From the NCBI RefSeq assembly GCF_900115055.1, contig NZ_FOVD01000002.1, forward strand, positions 740,168-804,167: a stretch of DNA of 64,000 nucleotides. Direction: 5' to 3'. Source of the DNA: Chryseobacterium oleae. Its GTDB lineage: Bacteria > Bacteroidota > Bacteroidia > Flavobacteriales > Weeksellaceae. Shown piece by piece: positions 27,480 to 37,210 of the stretch. Made by a program: the position numbers and the translations under genes. Below the pieces are notes generated by a model that saw nothing but the letters and a program-made list of their open reading frames with translations, did not search any database and had not been told where the DNA came from. How positions within the stretch are numbered: the first letter of the stretch is position 1; each line of letters starts with the position of its first letter.

Positions 27480-29081
27480 ATGAAACTAAATACAATCAAA
27501 CTTAAAAATATAGTACTGCCTCTTTCTGCTGCATTTCTACTGACGGCAGCGTCATGTGTCAATGATCTGGAAAGAGAGCCTATTACGGACGCTACTGCAA
27601 AAACAATTTATAAAGATTTTTCAAACTATAAAAATATTCTTGCAAAACTGTATGGAGGCTTTGCCATGGGAGGGCAGATCAGTGGTGACGGTGATCAGCC
27701 GGATAGCGATATCAACGGAATCAATGGAGGATTTTCACAATACACAAGATTGCTGTACAATCTGAATGTACTGACTACGGATGAAGCTGTCATCGGCTGG
27801 AATGACGGAAACCTTCACACACTTCATAAAATGACCTGGGATTCTTCCAACGAATTTATAGCAGCGATGTACTACAGAGTATATACGGAGATTGCTTTCT
27901 GTAATGAGTTTTTAAGGAATGTGACCGATGCAAAATTAGCAGAAAATAATATTACCGGAGACAATCTTGCGCAGGCTAAACTGATGAGAACAGAAGCCCG
28001 CTTCCTGAGAGCACAGTCTTATTATCACGCCATCGATATGTTTGGAAATGTTCCTTTTGTGGACGAAACTTACGTGCCGGGATCTCTTACTCCTCCACAG
28101 AGGATTGAGAGAAAAGCATTGTTTAACTTTATTGAGTCTGAACTACTCGCAGTAGCCGGTGAACTAAAAGACCCTAAAACCAATGAATATGGAAGAGCAG
28201 ACAAAGCCGCAGCCTGGTCATTGCTTGCCAAGTTATATCTGAATGCGGAAGTATATACGGGAACACAGAGAAACACAGACTGTATCACGTACTGTAACAA
28301 AGTAATTGCAGCAGGCTATTCTTTAAAACCAAAGTATGACGAATTATTCCTAGCGGATAACAATATCAATAATCCTGAACAGATTCTCAGTGTCAATTTT
28401 GACGGAATCAATACCCAGACTAACGGTGGAACTACTTATCTGGTTCATGCTGCAATAGGCGGCGATATGAAGGCTTCCGACTTTGGTGTCAATGGCGGAT
28501 GGGGTGGTTTAAGAACGACAAAGGCATTCGTAGGTTTGTTTCCTGCCGATGGAAGTGATAAAAGAGGTAGATTCTTTACTTCAGGGCAGAATCTGGAAAT
28601 TAATAATCTGGGTGTTTTTACCGATGGATATGCATTTATCAAGTTTAAAAATATTAAAAGCAACGGCGCAGAAGGAGCTCATAAGAATTGGGTAGAAGCC
28701 GATATTCCTTTGTACCGTCTGGCAGATATTTACCTGATGTATGCGGAAGCTGTTCTTAGAGGTGGTACCGGTGGAAGTGTTGCAACTGCGGTTACTTACG
28801 TTAATCAACTGAGAGAGCGTGCTTACGGGAATACCAACGGAAACGTAACTTCTATCAACCTGAATTTCATTTTAGATGAAAGAGCAAGAGAACTGTCATG
28901 GGAAACAACCAGAAGATCAGATCTTATCCGTTTCAATAGATATACGACAGCGGATTATTTATGGCCTTGGAAAGGAAATGTTAAAGAAGGTAAAGCAGTA
29001 GAAAGCTTCAGAAACCTTTTCCCTATTCCGAACAGAGATATTGTAGCGAATCCTAACCTGATCCAGAATCCTGGTTACTAA
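27480..29081 (+). CDS. SusD/RagB-type surface glycan-binding lipoprotein
   Basis: This 533-residue lipoprotein has a lipobox ending at Cys26 (LTAASC) and caps the SusC-like barrel at the cell surface. SusD features include the early Asn/Tyr helix region KDFSNYKNILAKLYGGFA, the tetratricopeptide-like AEARFLRAQSYYHAIDMFGNVPFVDE block (about 175-198, reading TEARFLRAQSYYHAIDMFG), and the C-terminal ILDERARELSWETTRRSDLIRFNRY signature (about 463-487), ending with the usual LFPIPNRDI..NPNL.QNPGY. It lies 12 bp after the susC-like gene and 20 bp before the SusE-like gene. Confidence 0.95.
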   Translation: MKLNTIKLKNIVLPLSAAFLLTAASCVNDLEREPITDATAKTIYKDFSNYKNILAKLYGGFAMGGQISGDGDQPDSDINGINGGFSQYTRLLYNLNVLTTDEAVIGWNDGNLHTLHKMTWDSSNEFIAAMYYRVYTEIAFCNEFLRNVTDAKLAENNITGDNLAQAKLMRTEARFLRAQSYYHAIDMFGNVPFVDETYVPGSLTPPQRIERKALFNFIESELLAVAGELKDPKTNEYGRADKAAAWSLLAKLYLNAEVYTGTQRNTDCITYCNKVIAAGYSLKPKYDELFLADNNINNPEQILSVNFDGINTQTNGGTTYLVHAAIGGDMKASDFGVNGGWGGLRTTKAFVGLFPADGSDKRGRFFTSGQNLEINNLGVFTDGYAFIKFKNIKSNGAEGAHKNWVEADIPLYRLADIYLMYAEAVLRGGTGGSVATAVTYVNQLRERAYGNTNGNVTSINLNFILDERARELSWETTRRSDLIRFNRYTTADYLWPWKGNVKEGKAVESFRNLFPIPNRDIVANPNLIQNPGY

Positions 29082-29101
29082 CCTTTAAATACCGTTAAAA
29101 A

Positions 29102-30208
29102 ATGAAAAATCTATTCAAAATATTAGCTGCGGTTTTCATCGGAATACTCATGGTTTCCTGCGAGAAGGATGAAGATAAGGCAGTGCTAGAGGTGAAGAAA
29201 AATCCTACCTTAACAGCAGATGCCACCACATTGGTCATGCTTAAGATCAATGAAAATGATAAAGCCGTAAAATTTACCTGGACCAATCCGGAATTTAATC
29301 TTGCTGTAGTAAATAATAATGCGTTGGAAGTAGCAAAAGCAGGAACAGGCTTTAAAGATGCTAAAAGTACGGATATAACTGCTACAGACTTATCTGCAAC
29401 CTATACCGTAAAAGATTTTAATAAAATTATTATCGATGCAGGATTTCTTCCTGAAGTTGCAGAAAATATTGAAGTGAGAATGAAGGCTTCCGTAGGAAAC
29501 GCGGTATCTTATTCCAATGTGATTTCAATGAAGGTTACGCCATACCTTACGACTTATCCTTCTTTTTACCTTGTAGGAGAAGCATCTGTTGTAGGTTGGA
29601 ATGCGGGAACTGCCCAGTTATTGTATAAAAACGAGAATATTTCTACCATATACACTTATCTGGAAGGTTCTAAAACATTCAGATTCCTGGGGCAGAAAGA
29701 CTGGAATCCGCTTAATTACAGTTTAGACTTTGCCGGAATGAATGCCGCAAACAGATATTTTAAAACCTGGTCTTCCAACTTATCGGCGGCGCCGGCGGAA
29801 AATATTAAGTTTAACGGAACTACCGGAATGTATAAAATTGTCATTGATGCAGAAGCTGCACAAAAATCAATCACAGTATCTCCATCTCCGATCGCTGTCT
29901 GGAATCCAGCCAACTTATATCTGGTAGGTACGGTGAACTCGTGGAGCGCTCCAACGGCTATTGCGATGGCTAATAAAGGTGACGGTAAGTTTGAGCATAT
30001 CATTGCACTTCCGGCCGGATCTCAGTTTAAATTCATCGGTCAGCTGAGTTTTGGAGAACTTGACTGGGGAAATCTCGCAGGAGATGGCAACACAGGCTAT
30101 CTGGCTCCTAAAGGAAGTAATGGAAATATTACATTTAACGGAAACGGAGGGAATTATAAGATTTCTGTAGATCTGAAATTAGGGATTTACAGTATTCAAC
30201 CACAATAA
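29102..30208 (+). CDS. SusE-like surface starch-binding lipoprotein
   Basis: This 368-residue lipoprotein has Cys20 in the lipobox (ILMVSC). The N-terminal SusE domain (about 25-145) includes FTWTNPEF and ends in VSYSNVISMKVTPY. Two tandem carbohydrate-binding-type beta domains follow: YPSFYLVGEASVVGWNAG (about 155-172) and ANLYLVGTVNSWSAPTAIAM (about 272-291), each with an FKFIGQ/FRFLGQ strand. Such proteins help bind starch at the surface. It ends the SusC-D-E trio; a hairpin with a T-rich tail follows at 30231-30270. Confidence 0.88.
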   Translation: MKNLFKILAAVFIGILMVSCEKDEDKAVLEVKKNPTLTADATTLVMLKINENDKAVKFTWTNPEFNLAVVNNNALEVAKAGTGFKDAKSTDITATDLSATYTVKDFNKIIIDAGFLPEVAENIEVRMKASVGNAVSYSNVISMKVTPYLTTYPSFYLVGEASVVGWNAGTAQLLYKNENISTIYTYLEGSKTFRFLGQKDWNPLNYSLDFAGMNAANRYFKTWSSNLSAAPAENIKFNGTTGMYKIVIDAEAAQKSITVSPSPIAVWNPANLYLVGTVNSWSAPTAIAMANKGDGKFEHIIALPAGSQFKFIGQLSFGELDWGNLAGDGNTGYLAPKGSNGNITFNGNGGNYKISVDLKLGIYSIQPQ

Positions 30209-30230
30209 TAATTAAGATGAATTATATAGT

Positions 30231-30270
30231 AAAGTGTTGCTTTACCGCAGCACTTTATCTATTTTTAAGG
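30231..30270 (+). terminator. Intra-operon terminator or attenuator between susE-like and GH97 genes
   Basis: AAAGTGTTGC pairs with GCAGCACTTT across a 6-nt loop (one G-U pair), followed by ATCTATTTTTAAGG. It is 23 bp after the SusE-like stop and would lower expression of the downstream enzymes relative to the transporter. Confidence 0.65.
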
Positions 30271-30285
30271 TTATAAATAGTCATT

Positions 30286-32442
30286 ATGAAGAAAATTACA
30301 GTTGGAGCCATGCTGCTCTCAATGATGTTCGTGGGTGTGAAAGCACAGTCTTTGAAATCACCGGATGGAAAGTTTGAAATGAACTTTCAGCTTAAAGAAG
30401 GAGTTCCTTATTACAATTTGAAGTACAACGGAGCTGTGGTGGTAGAAGATTCTAAGTTAGGATTAAGATTATTTAAAGACTCAGCCATCAAATTTGCGTC
30501 TGAAATTGCAAAACCGGACGATGCCAAATTTGATCTGAACAACGGATTCACGAAAACAGATGAAAAACGTGATTCCAAAAACGAAACCTGGCAGCCGGTT
30601 CTGGGTGAAAAGAAAAATTATATCAATCATTATAACGAGCTGGCCGTTACGCTGGATCAGGCTTCTACAAGCAGAAGTATCGTTGTAAAGTTCAGACTGT
30701 TCAATGACGGTCTTGGATTCAGATATGAATTCCCACAACAGAAAAATCTGAACTATTTCGTCATCAGAGAAGAAGACTCTGAAATCGACTTCCCAACGGA
30801 TATGAAAGCCTGGTGGATGGTTGCAGATTATGATTCACAGGAATATCAATACCAGGAAACAAAAATTTCCGAAATTCCTGCCAAATGGGACAAAGCATTC
30901 GATGCCAATGCTTCACAAAGATTGGTGAAAAATGCAGTTCAGTCTCCGTTGATGCTTAAGAAAGAAGGTAAAGAGCCTTTGTATGTGAACGTAGCGGAAG
31001 CAGCCGTTTTGGATTATCCGGCTTCTCATCTTGAGGTGGATGCTCAGAATTTTAAATTCAAAACACATCTTACTGCTGACAGACAGGGAGCAAAAGGATA
31101 TATTCAGACCCCATCTGTGACGCCTTGGAGAACCATTATCGTTTCTCCGAAAGCAGAAGAAGTGATGGAATCCAAAATGATTTTTAACCTGAATGAACCT
31201 ACAAAATATACCGACACATCCTATATTCACCCCACAAAATACATGGGAGTCTGGTGGGAAATGATCATCGGGAAATCCCAGTGGGCTTATTCCACAGCAG
31301 AAAATGTTCATTTGGATAAAACCAATTTTTCAAAGCTTACGCCGAATGGAAAACACGCTGCCAACAATACAAAAGTTAAAGAATACATCGATTTCGCTGC
31401 TGAAAACGGGTTCCAGGGATTACTCATTGAAGGCTGGAATGTAGGTTGGGAAGACTGGTTCGGTCATTCCAAAGAATTTGTTTTCGATTTCATTACGCCG
31501 TACCCGGATTTTGATATTAAAATGCTGAACGATTATGCCCATTCAAAAGGGATTAAGCTGATCATGCACCATGAAACCTCAGGTTCTGCAACCAACTACG
31601 AAAGATGGGCGGATAAAGCTTTTGAACTGATGAATAAATACGGTTATGATGCCGTGAAAACAGGTTATGTAGGCGACATTATTCCAAGAGGAGAGCATCA
31701 CTATTCCCAATGGACAATTAACCATTATTACAGAATTGCAGAAAAAGCAAACCAGTATAAAATCATGGTCAATTCCCATGAATCCGTACGTCCTACAGGA
31801 GAAAGCCGTACCTACCCGAACTATATTTCGGCAGAAGCAGCCAGAGGAACCGAGTACGAAGCATTCGGAGGAAACAAACCCGATCACCAGACTGTCCTTC
31901 CTTTCACAAGATGGATGGGCGGATCTATGGACTACACGCCGGGGATTTTCCAGACCAAACTGGATTATTATTTCCCGGGTGACACGCGTTTCGTTAAAAC
32001 CACACTGGCAAAGCAGTTGGCATTATATGTAACGATGTACATGCCTCTTCAGATGGCCGCCGACCTTCCTGAGAACTACAAAAAGCATATGGATGCCTTC
32101 CAGTTCATCAAGGATGTGGCAGCAGACTGGGATGATACCAAGATTCTTTCCGCTGAGCCGGGAGATTATGTCATCACGGCCAGAAAAGCAAAAGGAACGG
32201 AAAACTGGTTTGTAGGGGGGATCACCGATGAAAATAAGCGGGAATACACCGTAGACTTCTCTTTCCTGGATAAAGGAAAAAAATATGAGGTAACCGTTTA
32301 CGAAGATGGAAAAGATGCAGATTACATCGACAATCCTCAAAGCTATAACATCTACAAAAAACAGATCACCAGCAAATCCAAATTGAATTTCAAAATGGCA
32401 AGAAGCGGCGGTTTCGCAGTTTCTGTTAAGCCTGTGAATTAA
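30286..32442 (+). CDS. Glycoside hydrolase family 97 alpha-glucosidase, SusB-like
   Basis: This 718-residue periplasmic enzyme probably releases glucose from maltodextrins. It has a signal peptide ending at KAQ (about 20). The N-terminal beta-sandwich (MNFQLKEGVPYYNLKYNG) and the TIM barrel are typical of GH97. Conserved acidic sites are visible in LLIEGWNVGWEDW (about 382-394), MHHETSGS (about 427-434), NSHESVRPTGE and AEAARGTEYEAFGG (about 518-531). Glutamates at these positions fit the inverting SusB-type subgroup rather than the retaining one. A terminator follows. Confidence 0.93.
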   Translation: MKKITVGAMLLSMMFVGVKAQSLKSPDGKFEMNFQLKEGVPYYNLKYNGAVVVEDSKLGLRLFKDSAIKFASEIAKPDDAKFDLNNGFTKTDEKRDSKNETWQPVLGEKKNYINHYNELAVTLDQASTSRSIVVKFRLFNDGLGFRYEFPQQKNLNYFVIREEDSEIDFPTDMKAWWMVADYDSQEYQYQETKISEIPAKWDKAFDANASQRLVKNAVQSPLMLKKEGKEPLYVNVAEAAVLDYPASHLEVDAQNFKFKTHLTADRQGAKGYIQTPSVTPWRTIIVSPKAEEVMESKMIFNLNEPTKYTDTSYIHPTKYMGVWWEMIIGKSQWAYSTAENVHLDKTNFSKLTPNGKHAANNTKVKEYIDFAAENGFQGLLIEGWNVGWEDWFGHSKEFVFDFITPYPDFDIKMLNDYAHSKGIKLIMHHETSGSATNYERWADKAFELMNKYGYDAVKTGYVGDIIPRGEHHYSQWTINHYYRIAEKANQYKIMVNSHESVRPTGESRTYPNYISAEAARGTEYEAFGGNKPDHQTVLPFTRWMGGSMDYTPGIFQTKLDYYFPGDTRFVKTTLAKQLALYVTMYMPLQMAADLPENYKKHMDAFQFIKDVAADWDDTKILSAEPGDYVITARKAKGTENWFVGGITDENKREYTVDFSFLDKGKKYEVTVYEDGKDADYIDNPQSYNIYKKQITSKSKLNFKMARSGGFAVSVKPVN

Positions 32443-32461
32443 GAGGTAAATTGATATAAAT

Positions 32462-32514
32462 TATGCCCCGGCTCATTCTGTCTTAGGAAAATGATTCGGG
32501 GCATTAATTTTTTT
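32462..32514 (+). terminator. Terminator after the GH97 gene
   Basis: ATGCCCCG.. and ..CGGGGCAT enclose TCATT / AATGA with a 2-nt internal loop, followed by TAATTTTTTTATT. Together with the 135-bp gap it suggests that the GH13 gene also has its own promoter. Confidence 0.7.
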
Positions 32515-32576
32515 ATTGAACCCAATTGACCATGTTTTTCAAAATATAATATTAAATTGAAATCAGATTTCGAATC

Positions 32577-34439
32577 ATGAAAAAAATCTATGCAGTAATC
32601 GCACTTTTAATAGCCTCTGCAGCTTTTTCGCAGACCAAGCCTTTAGAAAAGGTGGAGCCTGCCTTCTGGTGGAAAGGAATGAAAAATCCTGAACTTCAGA
32701 TTCTGGTCTATGGAAAAGGTATTGCACAAAATGATATCGAACTTTCCGATGGTATTCAGATAAAAGACGTAAAAAAAGTTGAAAATCCAAACTATGTCTT
32801 TATTACGGTTAATACCAACGAAATCAACGTTCCGAAGTTTAAAATCAATATTAAAAAAGGAAAGAACAATATAAGCTCTTACGATTATGAGCTTAAACAG
32901 AGAGCTGCCGGATCAGCAAACCGTGAATCTTTTACTTCAAAAGATGTCATGTATCTCATCATGCCGGACCGTTTTGCCAATGGTGATGAAAAGAATGATT
33001 CCAGACCCGATCTCATCGAAAAAAATGATCGCAGCTTACCAAACGGAAGACATGGTGGCGATCTTCGCGGAATTATCAATAACCTTGACTATATTCAAAA
33101 CCTTGGAGCAACATCTGTCTGGTTGACACCCGTGAATGAAGACAATGAAAAAGTATATTCCTATCACGGATATGCACAGACTGATCTGTATAAAATTGAT
33201 GGACGCTATGGAACCAATGAAGACTATCGCGAGCTTTCACAAAAACTGAACAAACGAAACATGAAGCTGGTCATGGATTACGTGACCAATCATTGGGGAG
33301 TATCTCACTGGCTGATCAAAGATTTGCCTTCAAAAGACTGGATCCATTGGTTTGATGAAGGGAAAAACGGATTTTACCGTTCCAATTATAAGACAACCAC
33401 GCAGTTTGATACCAATGCCTCAGAAATTGATAAGAAATACGCGCTGGATGGCTGGTTTGATACTACAATGCCCGACATCAATCAAAAGAATCCGTTAGTC
33501 TTAAAATACCTCACCCAAAATGCCATCTGGTGGATAGAATATGCCGATCTGGGCGGTTTGCGCGTAGACACGTATCCTTACAACGATAAAGAAGCTATGG
33601 CCACTTGGGCAAAAGCTATTACCGACGAATATCCGAAATTCAATATTGTAGGAGAAACATGGCTGTACACCGCGGGACAGATCTCGGCATGGCAGAAAAA
33701 TTCCAAAACAGGAGAAGCTGCAGGCTACAATTCCAATCTGCCTTCCGTGATGGATTTTATGCTCTTCGCCGACATGCCGAAAGCCCTTAAAGAAAAAGAA
33801 GGCTGGGACACCGGAATGGTTAAACTCTACAATGTTTTTACCAGCGATTTCCTGTATCCGGACATCAATAATCTCCTCGTTTTTTTTGAAAACCATGACA
33901 CTGAAAGATGGAATGAAATCTTCAATGGTGATCCGAAAGCCTACCAAATGGCAATGACCATGATTTCTACGGTAAGAGGTATTCCACAGATTTACTACGG
34001 ATCAGAAATTGGCATGAGAGGAGATAAGACCAAAGGCGGTGATGCAGACATCCGGAGAGATTTTCCGGGCGGATGGAAGTCGGATTCAAATAATGCATTC
34101 AATCCTTCTTCACAGACTCCTGAACAAAAGGAATTTTACCAGTTTACCCGGAAATTATTGAACTGGAGAAAAGGAAAAGAAGTGATTCATCATGGAAAAA
34201 CTAAAAATTACGTTCCTCAGGACGGCGTTTTTGTGTATTTTAGATATGATGATAAAGAAAATGTAATGGTCATCATCAACAATAATGAAAAAGATCAGAC
34301 GTTAGACTTAAAACGTTTTGCAGAATCACTGAATGGGGTGACGAAAGGGAAAGATGTCATTTCAGAAAAGGTATTCTCTATGGAAAACAGCCTGTCAGTA
34401 CCTGCAAAAACGCCTATGATAATTGAACTCCAAAACTAA
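32577..34439 (+). CDS. Glycoside hydrolase family 13 amylase/neopullulanase-like
   Basis: This 620-residue enzyme has a standard signal peptide (cleavage near AAFSQ, 19) and no lipobox, so it is probably periplasmic. An N-terminal domain (about 20-110, KVEPAFWWKGMKNPELQILVYG) matches the cyclomaltodextrinase N-domain. The catalytic barrel shows the four GH13 regions: DYVTNH (about 228), GLRVDTYPY with nucleophile Asp (about 323-331), NIVGETW with acid/base Glu (about 354-360) and FFENHDTER (about 440-448). Role: hydrolysis of imported maltodextrins, as in SusA. It is followed after 12 bp by the NTF2-like gene. Confidence 0.93.
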   Translation: MKKIYAVIALLIASAAFSQTKPLEKVEPAFWWKGMKNPELQILVYGKGIAQNDIELSDGIQIKDVKKVENPNYVFITVNTNEINVPKFKINIKKGKNNISSYDYELKQRAAGSANRESFTSKDVMYLIMPDRFANGDEKNDSRPDLIEKNDRSLPNGRHGGDLRGIINNLDYIQNLGATSVWLTPVNEDNEKVYSYHGYAQTDLYKIDGRYGTNEDYRELSQKLNKRNMKLVMDYVTNHWGVSHWLIKDLPSKDWIHWFDEGKNGFYRSNYKTTTQFDTNASEIDKKYALDGWFDTTMPDINQKNPLVLKYLTQNAIWWIEYADLGGLRVDTYPYNDKEAMATWAKAITDEYPKFNIVGETWLYTAGQISAWQKNSKTGEAAGYNSNLPSVMDFMLFADMPKALKEKEGWDTGMVKLYNVFTSDFLYPDINNLLVFFENHDTERWNEIFNGDPKAYQMAMTMISTVRGIPQIYYGSEIGMRGDKTKGGDADIRRDFPGGWKSDSNNAFNPSSQTPEQKEFYQFTRKLLNWRKGKEVIHHGKTKNYVPQDGVFVYFRYDDKENVMVIINNNEKDQTLDLKRFAESLNGVTKGKDVISEKVFSMENSLSVPAKTPMIIELQN

Positions 34440-34451
34440 ATTAATTATACA

Positions 34452-34973
34452 ATGAAAAAAATAACATTTATCTGCACACTGGTGCTTTTTTTACTTGCTT
34501 TTACAGGGATGAATGCCCAATCCAACAGTTCTAAATTTGACAAAGATAAAGCAGCCATAGGAATTATGCTGGATGGCTTCAATACCGCTGCTGCAAAATC
34601 AGATTTTGACGCCTATTTCAATTATTTCGCAGACGAATCTACATTCATCGGAACCGATGCTACGGAAGTTTGGGACAAAAAAGCCTTTATGGTGTGGGCA
34701 AAACCTTATTTTGATAAAAAGAAAACCTGGAATTTCACTTCTCTTAAAAGAAATATCTATTTCAGCAAAGACGGAAAACTGGCATGGTTTGATGAGATTC
34801 TGGATACTCAGATGAAAATCTGCAGAGGTTCAGGTGTTGTCGAAAAAATAAACGGAAGCTGGAAAGTGAAGCAGTACGTACTTTCCGTAACGGTTCCTAA
34901 TGATGTCGTGGATAAGGTGGTTGTAGAAAAAGCAGCCATTGAGGATGTCTTAATCAAAGAACTGAAAAAATAA
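34452..34973 (+). CDS. Secreted NTF2/SnoaL-like protein of the sugar locus
   Basis: This 173-residue protein has a signal peptide (cleavage near MNAQ, 23). The mature part is one NTF2-like cone: helix KAAIGIMLDGFNTAAAKSDFDAYFNYF, the FIGTDATEVWDKKAFMVWAKPYF segment, and strands ending in GSWKVKQYVLSVTVP. NTF2-like folds serve as enzymes or binding domains; no catalytic signature can be named. It lies 12 bp after the GH13 gene. Its stop overlaps the next start (TAATG), so it is translationally coupled to the sugar permease, which suggests a role in the same pathway. Confidence 0.82.
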   Translation: MKKITFICTLVLFLLAFTGMNAQSNSSKFDKDKAAIGIMLDGFNTAAAKSDFDAYFNYFADESTFIGTDATEVWDKKAFMVWAKPYFDKKKTWNFTSLKRNIYFSKDGKLAWFDEILDTQMKICRGSGVVEKINGSWKVKQYVLSVTVPNDVVDKVVVEKAAIEDVLIKELKK

Positions 34974-36379
34974 TGATGAATTCTGCACAGAAAACTTCTT
35001 CAGGAAGAATAAAACCGAATCTTTCCATGCCTCAGATCATTAACATGAGCATGGGTTTTTTGGGAATACAGATGGCTTTCGGGCTGCAGAACGGAAATGC
35101 GAGCAGGATTCTGGCCAATTTAGGTGCCGATGTTCATGAGCTGTCATGGTTCTGGCTGGTAGCACCCGTTACCGGACTTATCGTACAACCGATCATCGGG
35201 CACATGGGAGACAATACCTGGAGTCCTTTGGGCAGAAGAAAACCATATTTTTTAATTGGAGCTGTTTTATGTGCACTTGGGCTGGTTCTTCTTCCCAATG
35301 CAGCCACAGTCACTCATCTTTTTGCAGCTAATGCATTGTTGTTAGCTGTGCTATTTCTGGCGATGATGGATGCTTCCGTTAATATTGCTATGGAACCCTT
35401 CAGGGCTTTGGTAGGAGATATGCTCCCAAAACATCAGGGAACACTTGGATTTTCGGTGCAGACTATTCTGATTGGGATCGGAGCAGTGGTAGGATCGTAT
35501 ATTCCGGGAATACTGACCTCGATGGGAGTTTCCAATGAAGCACCAGAGGGTTTTGTTGCCAATAATGTAATTTACTCCTTTTATGTGGGAGCGGGGATAT
35601 TATTACTGACGATATTGTATACTGTTTTTACCACTAAAGAGTATTCTCCGGAAGAATTTGCTGCTTTTGAGGACGGAAAAGAAGCTCCGCAGGAACCTTC
35701 AAAATTCGCGGATATTTTTAAAGATTTTGCAGGAATTCCTTCACAAATGAAAAAATTGGGTGCCGTGCAGTTCTTCTCATGGTTCGCCTTATTCACCATG
35801 TGGGTATTCACCACAAGTGCCCTGGCCACTCATCATTTCGGACTTTCCCCGGAAGATACCCACTCCAAAGCTTTCAATAATGCGGGAGATTTAACCGGAA
35901 AATTATTCGGAATGTATAATCTGTGGGCTATACCGTTTGCGTTTTTATTAACCCCGATTGCGAAAATGATAGGAAAGAAGCAAACCCATGCGTTGGCGCT
36001 TCTATGTGGAGGTTTAGGTCTTATTTCCATGTATTTTATTAAAGATACGAACCTTTTATGGATCTCCATGATAGGATTGGGATTTGCGTGGGCGAGTATC
36101 CTTGCTATGCCTTACGCAATGCTTATTGAAGTGATTCCTCAGCGGAAAATGGGTGTGTATATGGGAATATTCAATTTCTTTATCGTTGTTCCGCAAATCA
36201 TCAATGGATTATTTGGAGGCCCTATTGTAAGCAACTTCTTCGGAAACCGCGCGATAGATTATATTGTAGTAGGAGGTGTATGCATGCTGATCGGTGCTGT
36301 TGTCACCATGATTTTCGTAAAATCTGAAGACGAAACACCGAAGGAAATTGAGGGAGAGATTAAGCAGGTGCATTTTTAG
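34973..36379 (+). CDS. Inner-membrane sugar MFS transporter, SLC45/GPH-like
   Basis: This 468-residue protein with about 12 helices probably carries maltose or maltodextrin across the inner membrane by proton symport. The N-terminal block PQIINMSMGFLGIQMAFGLQNGNASRI and the loop motif WSPLGRRKPYFLIG (about 82-95) are typical of the SLC45/sucrose-maltose group. Location at the end of the Sus-like locus supports a maltose role. ATG at 34973 overlaps the previous stop (TAATG); a second ATG follows at once. No own terminator is seen, but the palindrome at 36521-36536 with T6 can act as one. Confidence 0.88.
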   Translation: MMNSAQKTSSGRIKPNLSMPQIINMSMGFLGIQMAFGLQNGNASRILANLGADVHELSWFWLVAPVTGLIVQPIIGHMGDNTWSPLGRRKPYFLIGAVLCALGLVLLPNAATVTHLFAANALLLAVLFLAMMDASVNIAMEPFRALVGDMLPKHQGTLGFSVQTILIGIGAVVGSYIPGILTSMGVSNEAPEGFVANNVIYSFYVGAGILLLTILYTVFTTKEYSPEEFAAFEDGKEAPQEPSKFADIFKDFAGIPSQMKKLGAVQFFSWFALFTMWVFTTSALATHHFGLSPEDTHSKAFNNAGDLTGKLFGMYNLWAIPFAFLLTPIAKMIGKKQTHALALLCGGLGLISMYFIKDTNLLWISMIGLGFAWASILAMPYAMLIEVIPQRKMGVYMGIFNFFIVVPQIINGLFGGPIVSNFFGNRAIDYIVVGGVCMLIGAVVTMIFVKSEDETPKEIEGEIKQVHF

Positions 36380-37130
36380 GGAGAGAAGGTAGAGATTAGA
36401 AGTTAGAAGTTAGAAGTTAGAAGTTAGAAATTAGAAGTTAGAAGTGGGAAGTGGGAAGATGGAAGAGCGGAGAACCCGAATGAGATTATTGAAAATTGAT
36501 CGCGATAGAATTCAATAGGAGCGGGCTTTAGCCCGCTTTTTTAATGAACCATATTCATTAAGGCTTTAGCCAAAATTTAAAATATCCGTCTAATTTGATT
36601 CAATATATTTTCATTTCTATTTTAGGGCCAACGTAAATACTCCCATTTTAAAAATCTGCTCCATCTGCCAGATCCGCGAGAGGTAGAAAAATAATACATC
36701 TCAAAACTAATTTATACCCCCAATCAATGTAATCCTTGATAGCATTCTCGCACCTTAAAACACAAGAACAGAAAGGAAACCTCGAATGGCATTATTAAAA
36801 ATTGATCACGATAGAATTCAATAGGAGCGGGTTTTAGCCCGCTTTTTTAATGAACCACACGCATTAAGGCTTTAGCCAAAACTTAAAATATCCGGCTAAT
36901 TTGATTCAATATATTCTTACCCGTATTTTACAGCTAACGTAAATGTCCACTTTTAAAAGTATCTGCTCCATCTGCCAGATCTGCGAGAACTAAAAAAAAT
37001 AATACAGATCAAAACTAATTGATATCCTCAATCAATTTTATCTCAGATAAAATCCTTGCGCCTTACAACAGAAGAATAAAAAAACTTGCGTCATTGCGTT
37101 TTCCAACAAATACAAGGTGCGAAAACCACT
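36380..37130. repeat. Repeat-filled intergenic region with a diverged 306-bp tandem duplication
   Basis: From the permease stop, 36395-36460 is a tandem of TTAGAAG words (mosaic type). Then two diverged copies, about 36484-36785 and 36790-37095, are offset by 306 bp: GATAGAATTC at 36504 and 36810, CTGCTCCATCTGCCAGATC at 36657 and 36963. Each has GCGGGCTTTAGCCCGC or its near copy (36521-36536, 36827-36842), AAGGCTTTAGCCAAAA, and the CTGCTCC module. The second copy ends with CTTGCGTCATTGCGTTTTCC, the arm of the 10490-10668 palindrome. There is no gene in 830 bp. Confidence 0.8.
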
Positions 37131-37166
37131 AAAAAGCCGCCCCAAAAATGAGACAGCCTTTTTTTA
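37131..37166 (-). terminator. Terminator of azoR
   Basis: On the minus strand GCTGTCTC pairs throughout with GGGGCGGC using G-U pairs, with an ATTTTT loop and T runs on both sides. It is about 45 bp past the azoR stop. Confidence 0.6.
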
Positions 37167-37210
37167 ATTGACTCCAAGTCAAACTTAATATCTTAACAAT
37201 TAAAACGTAC

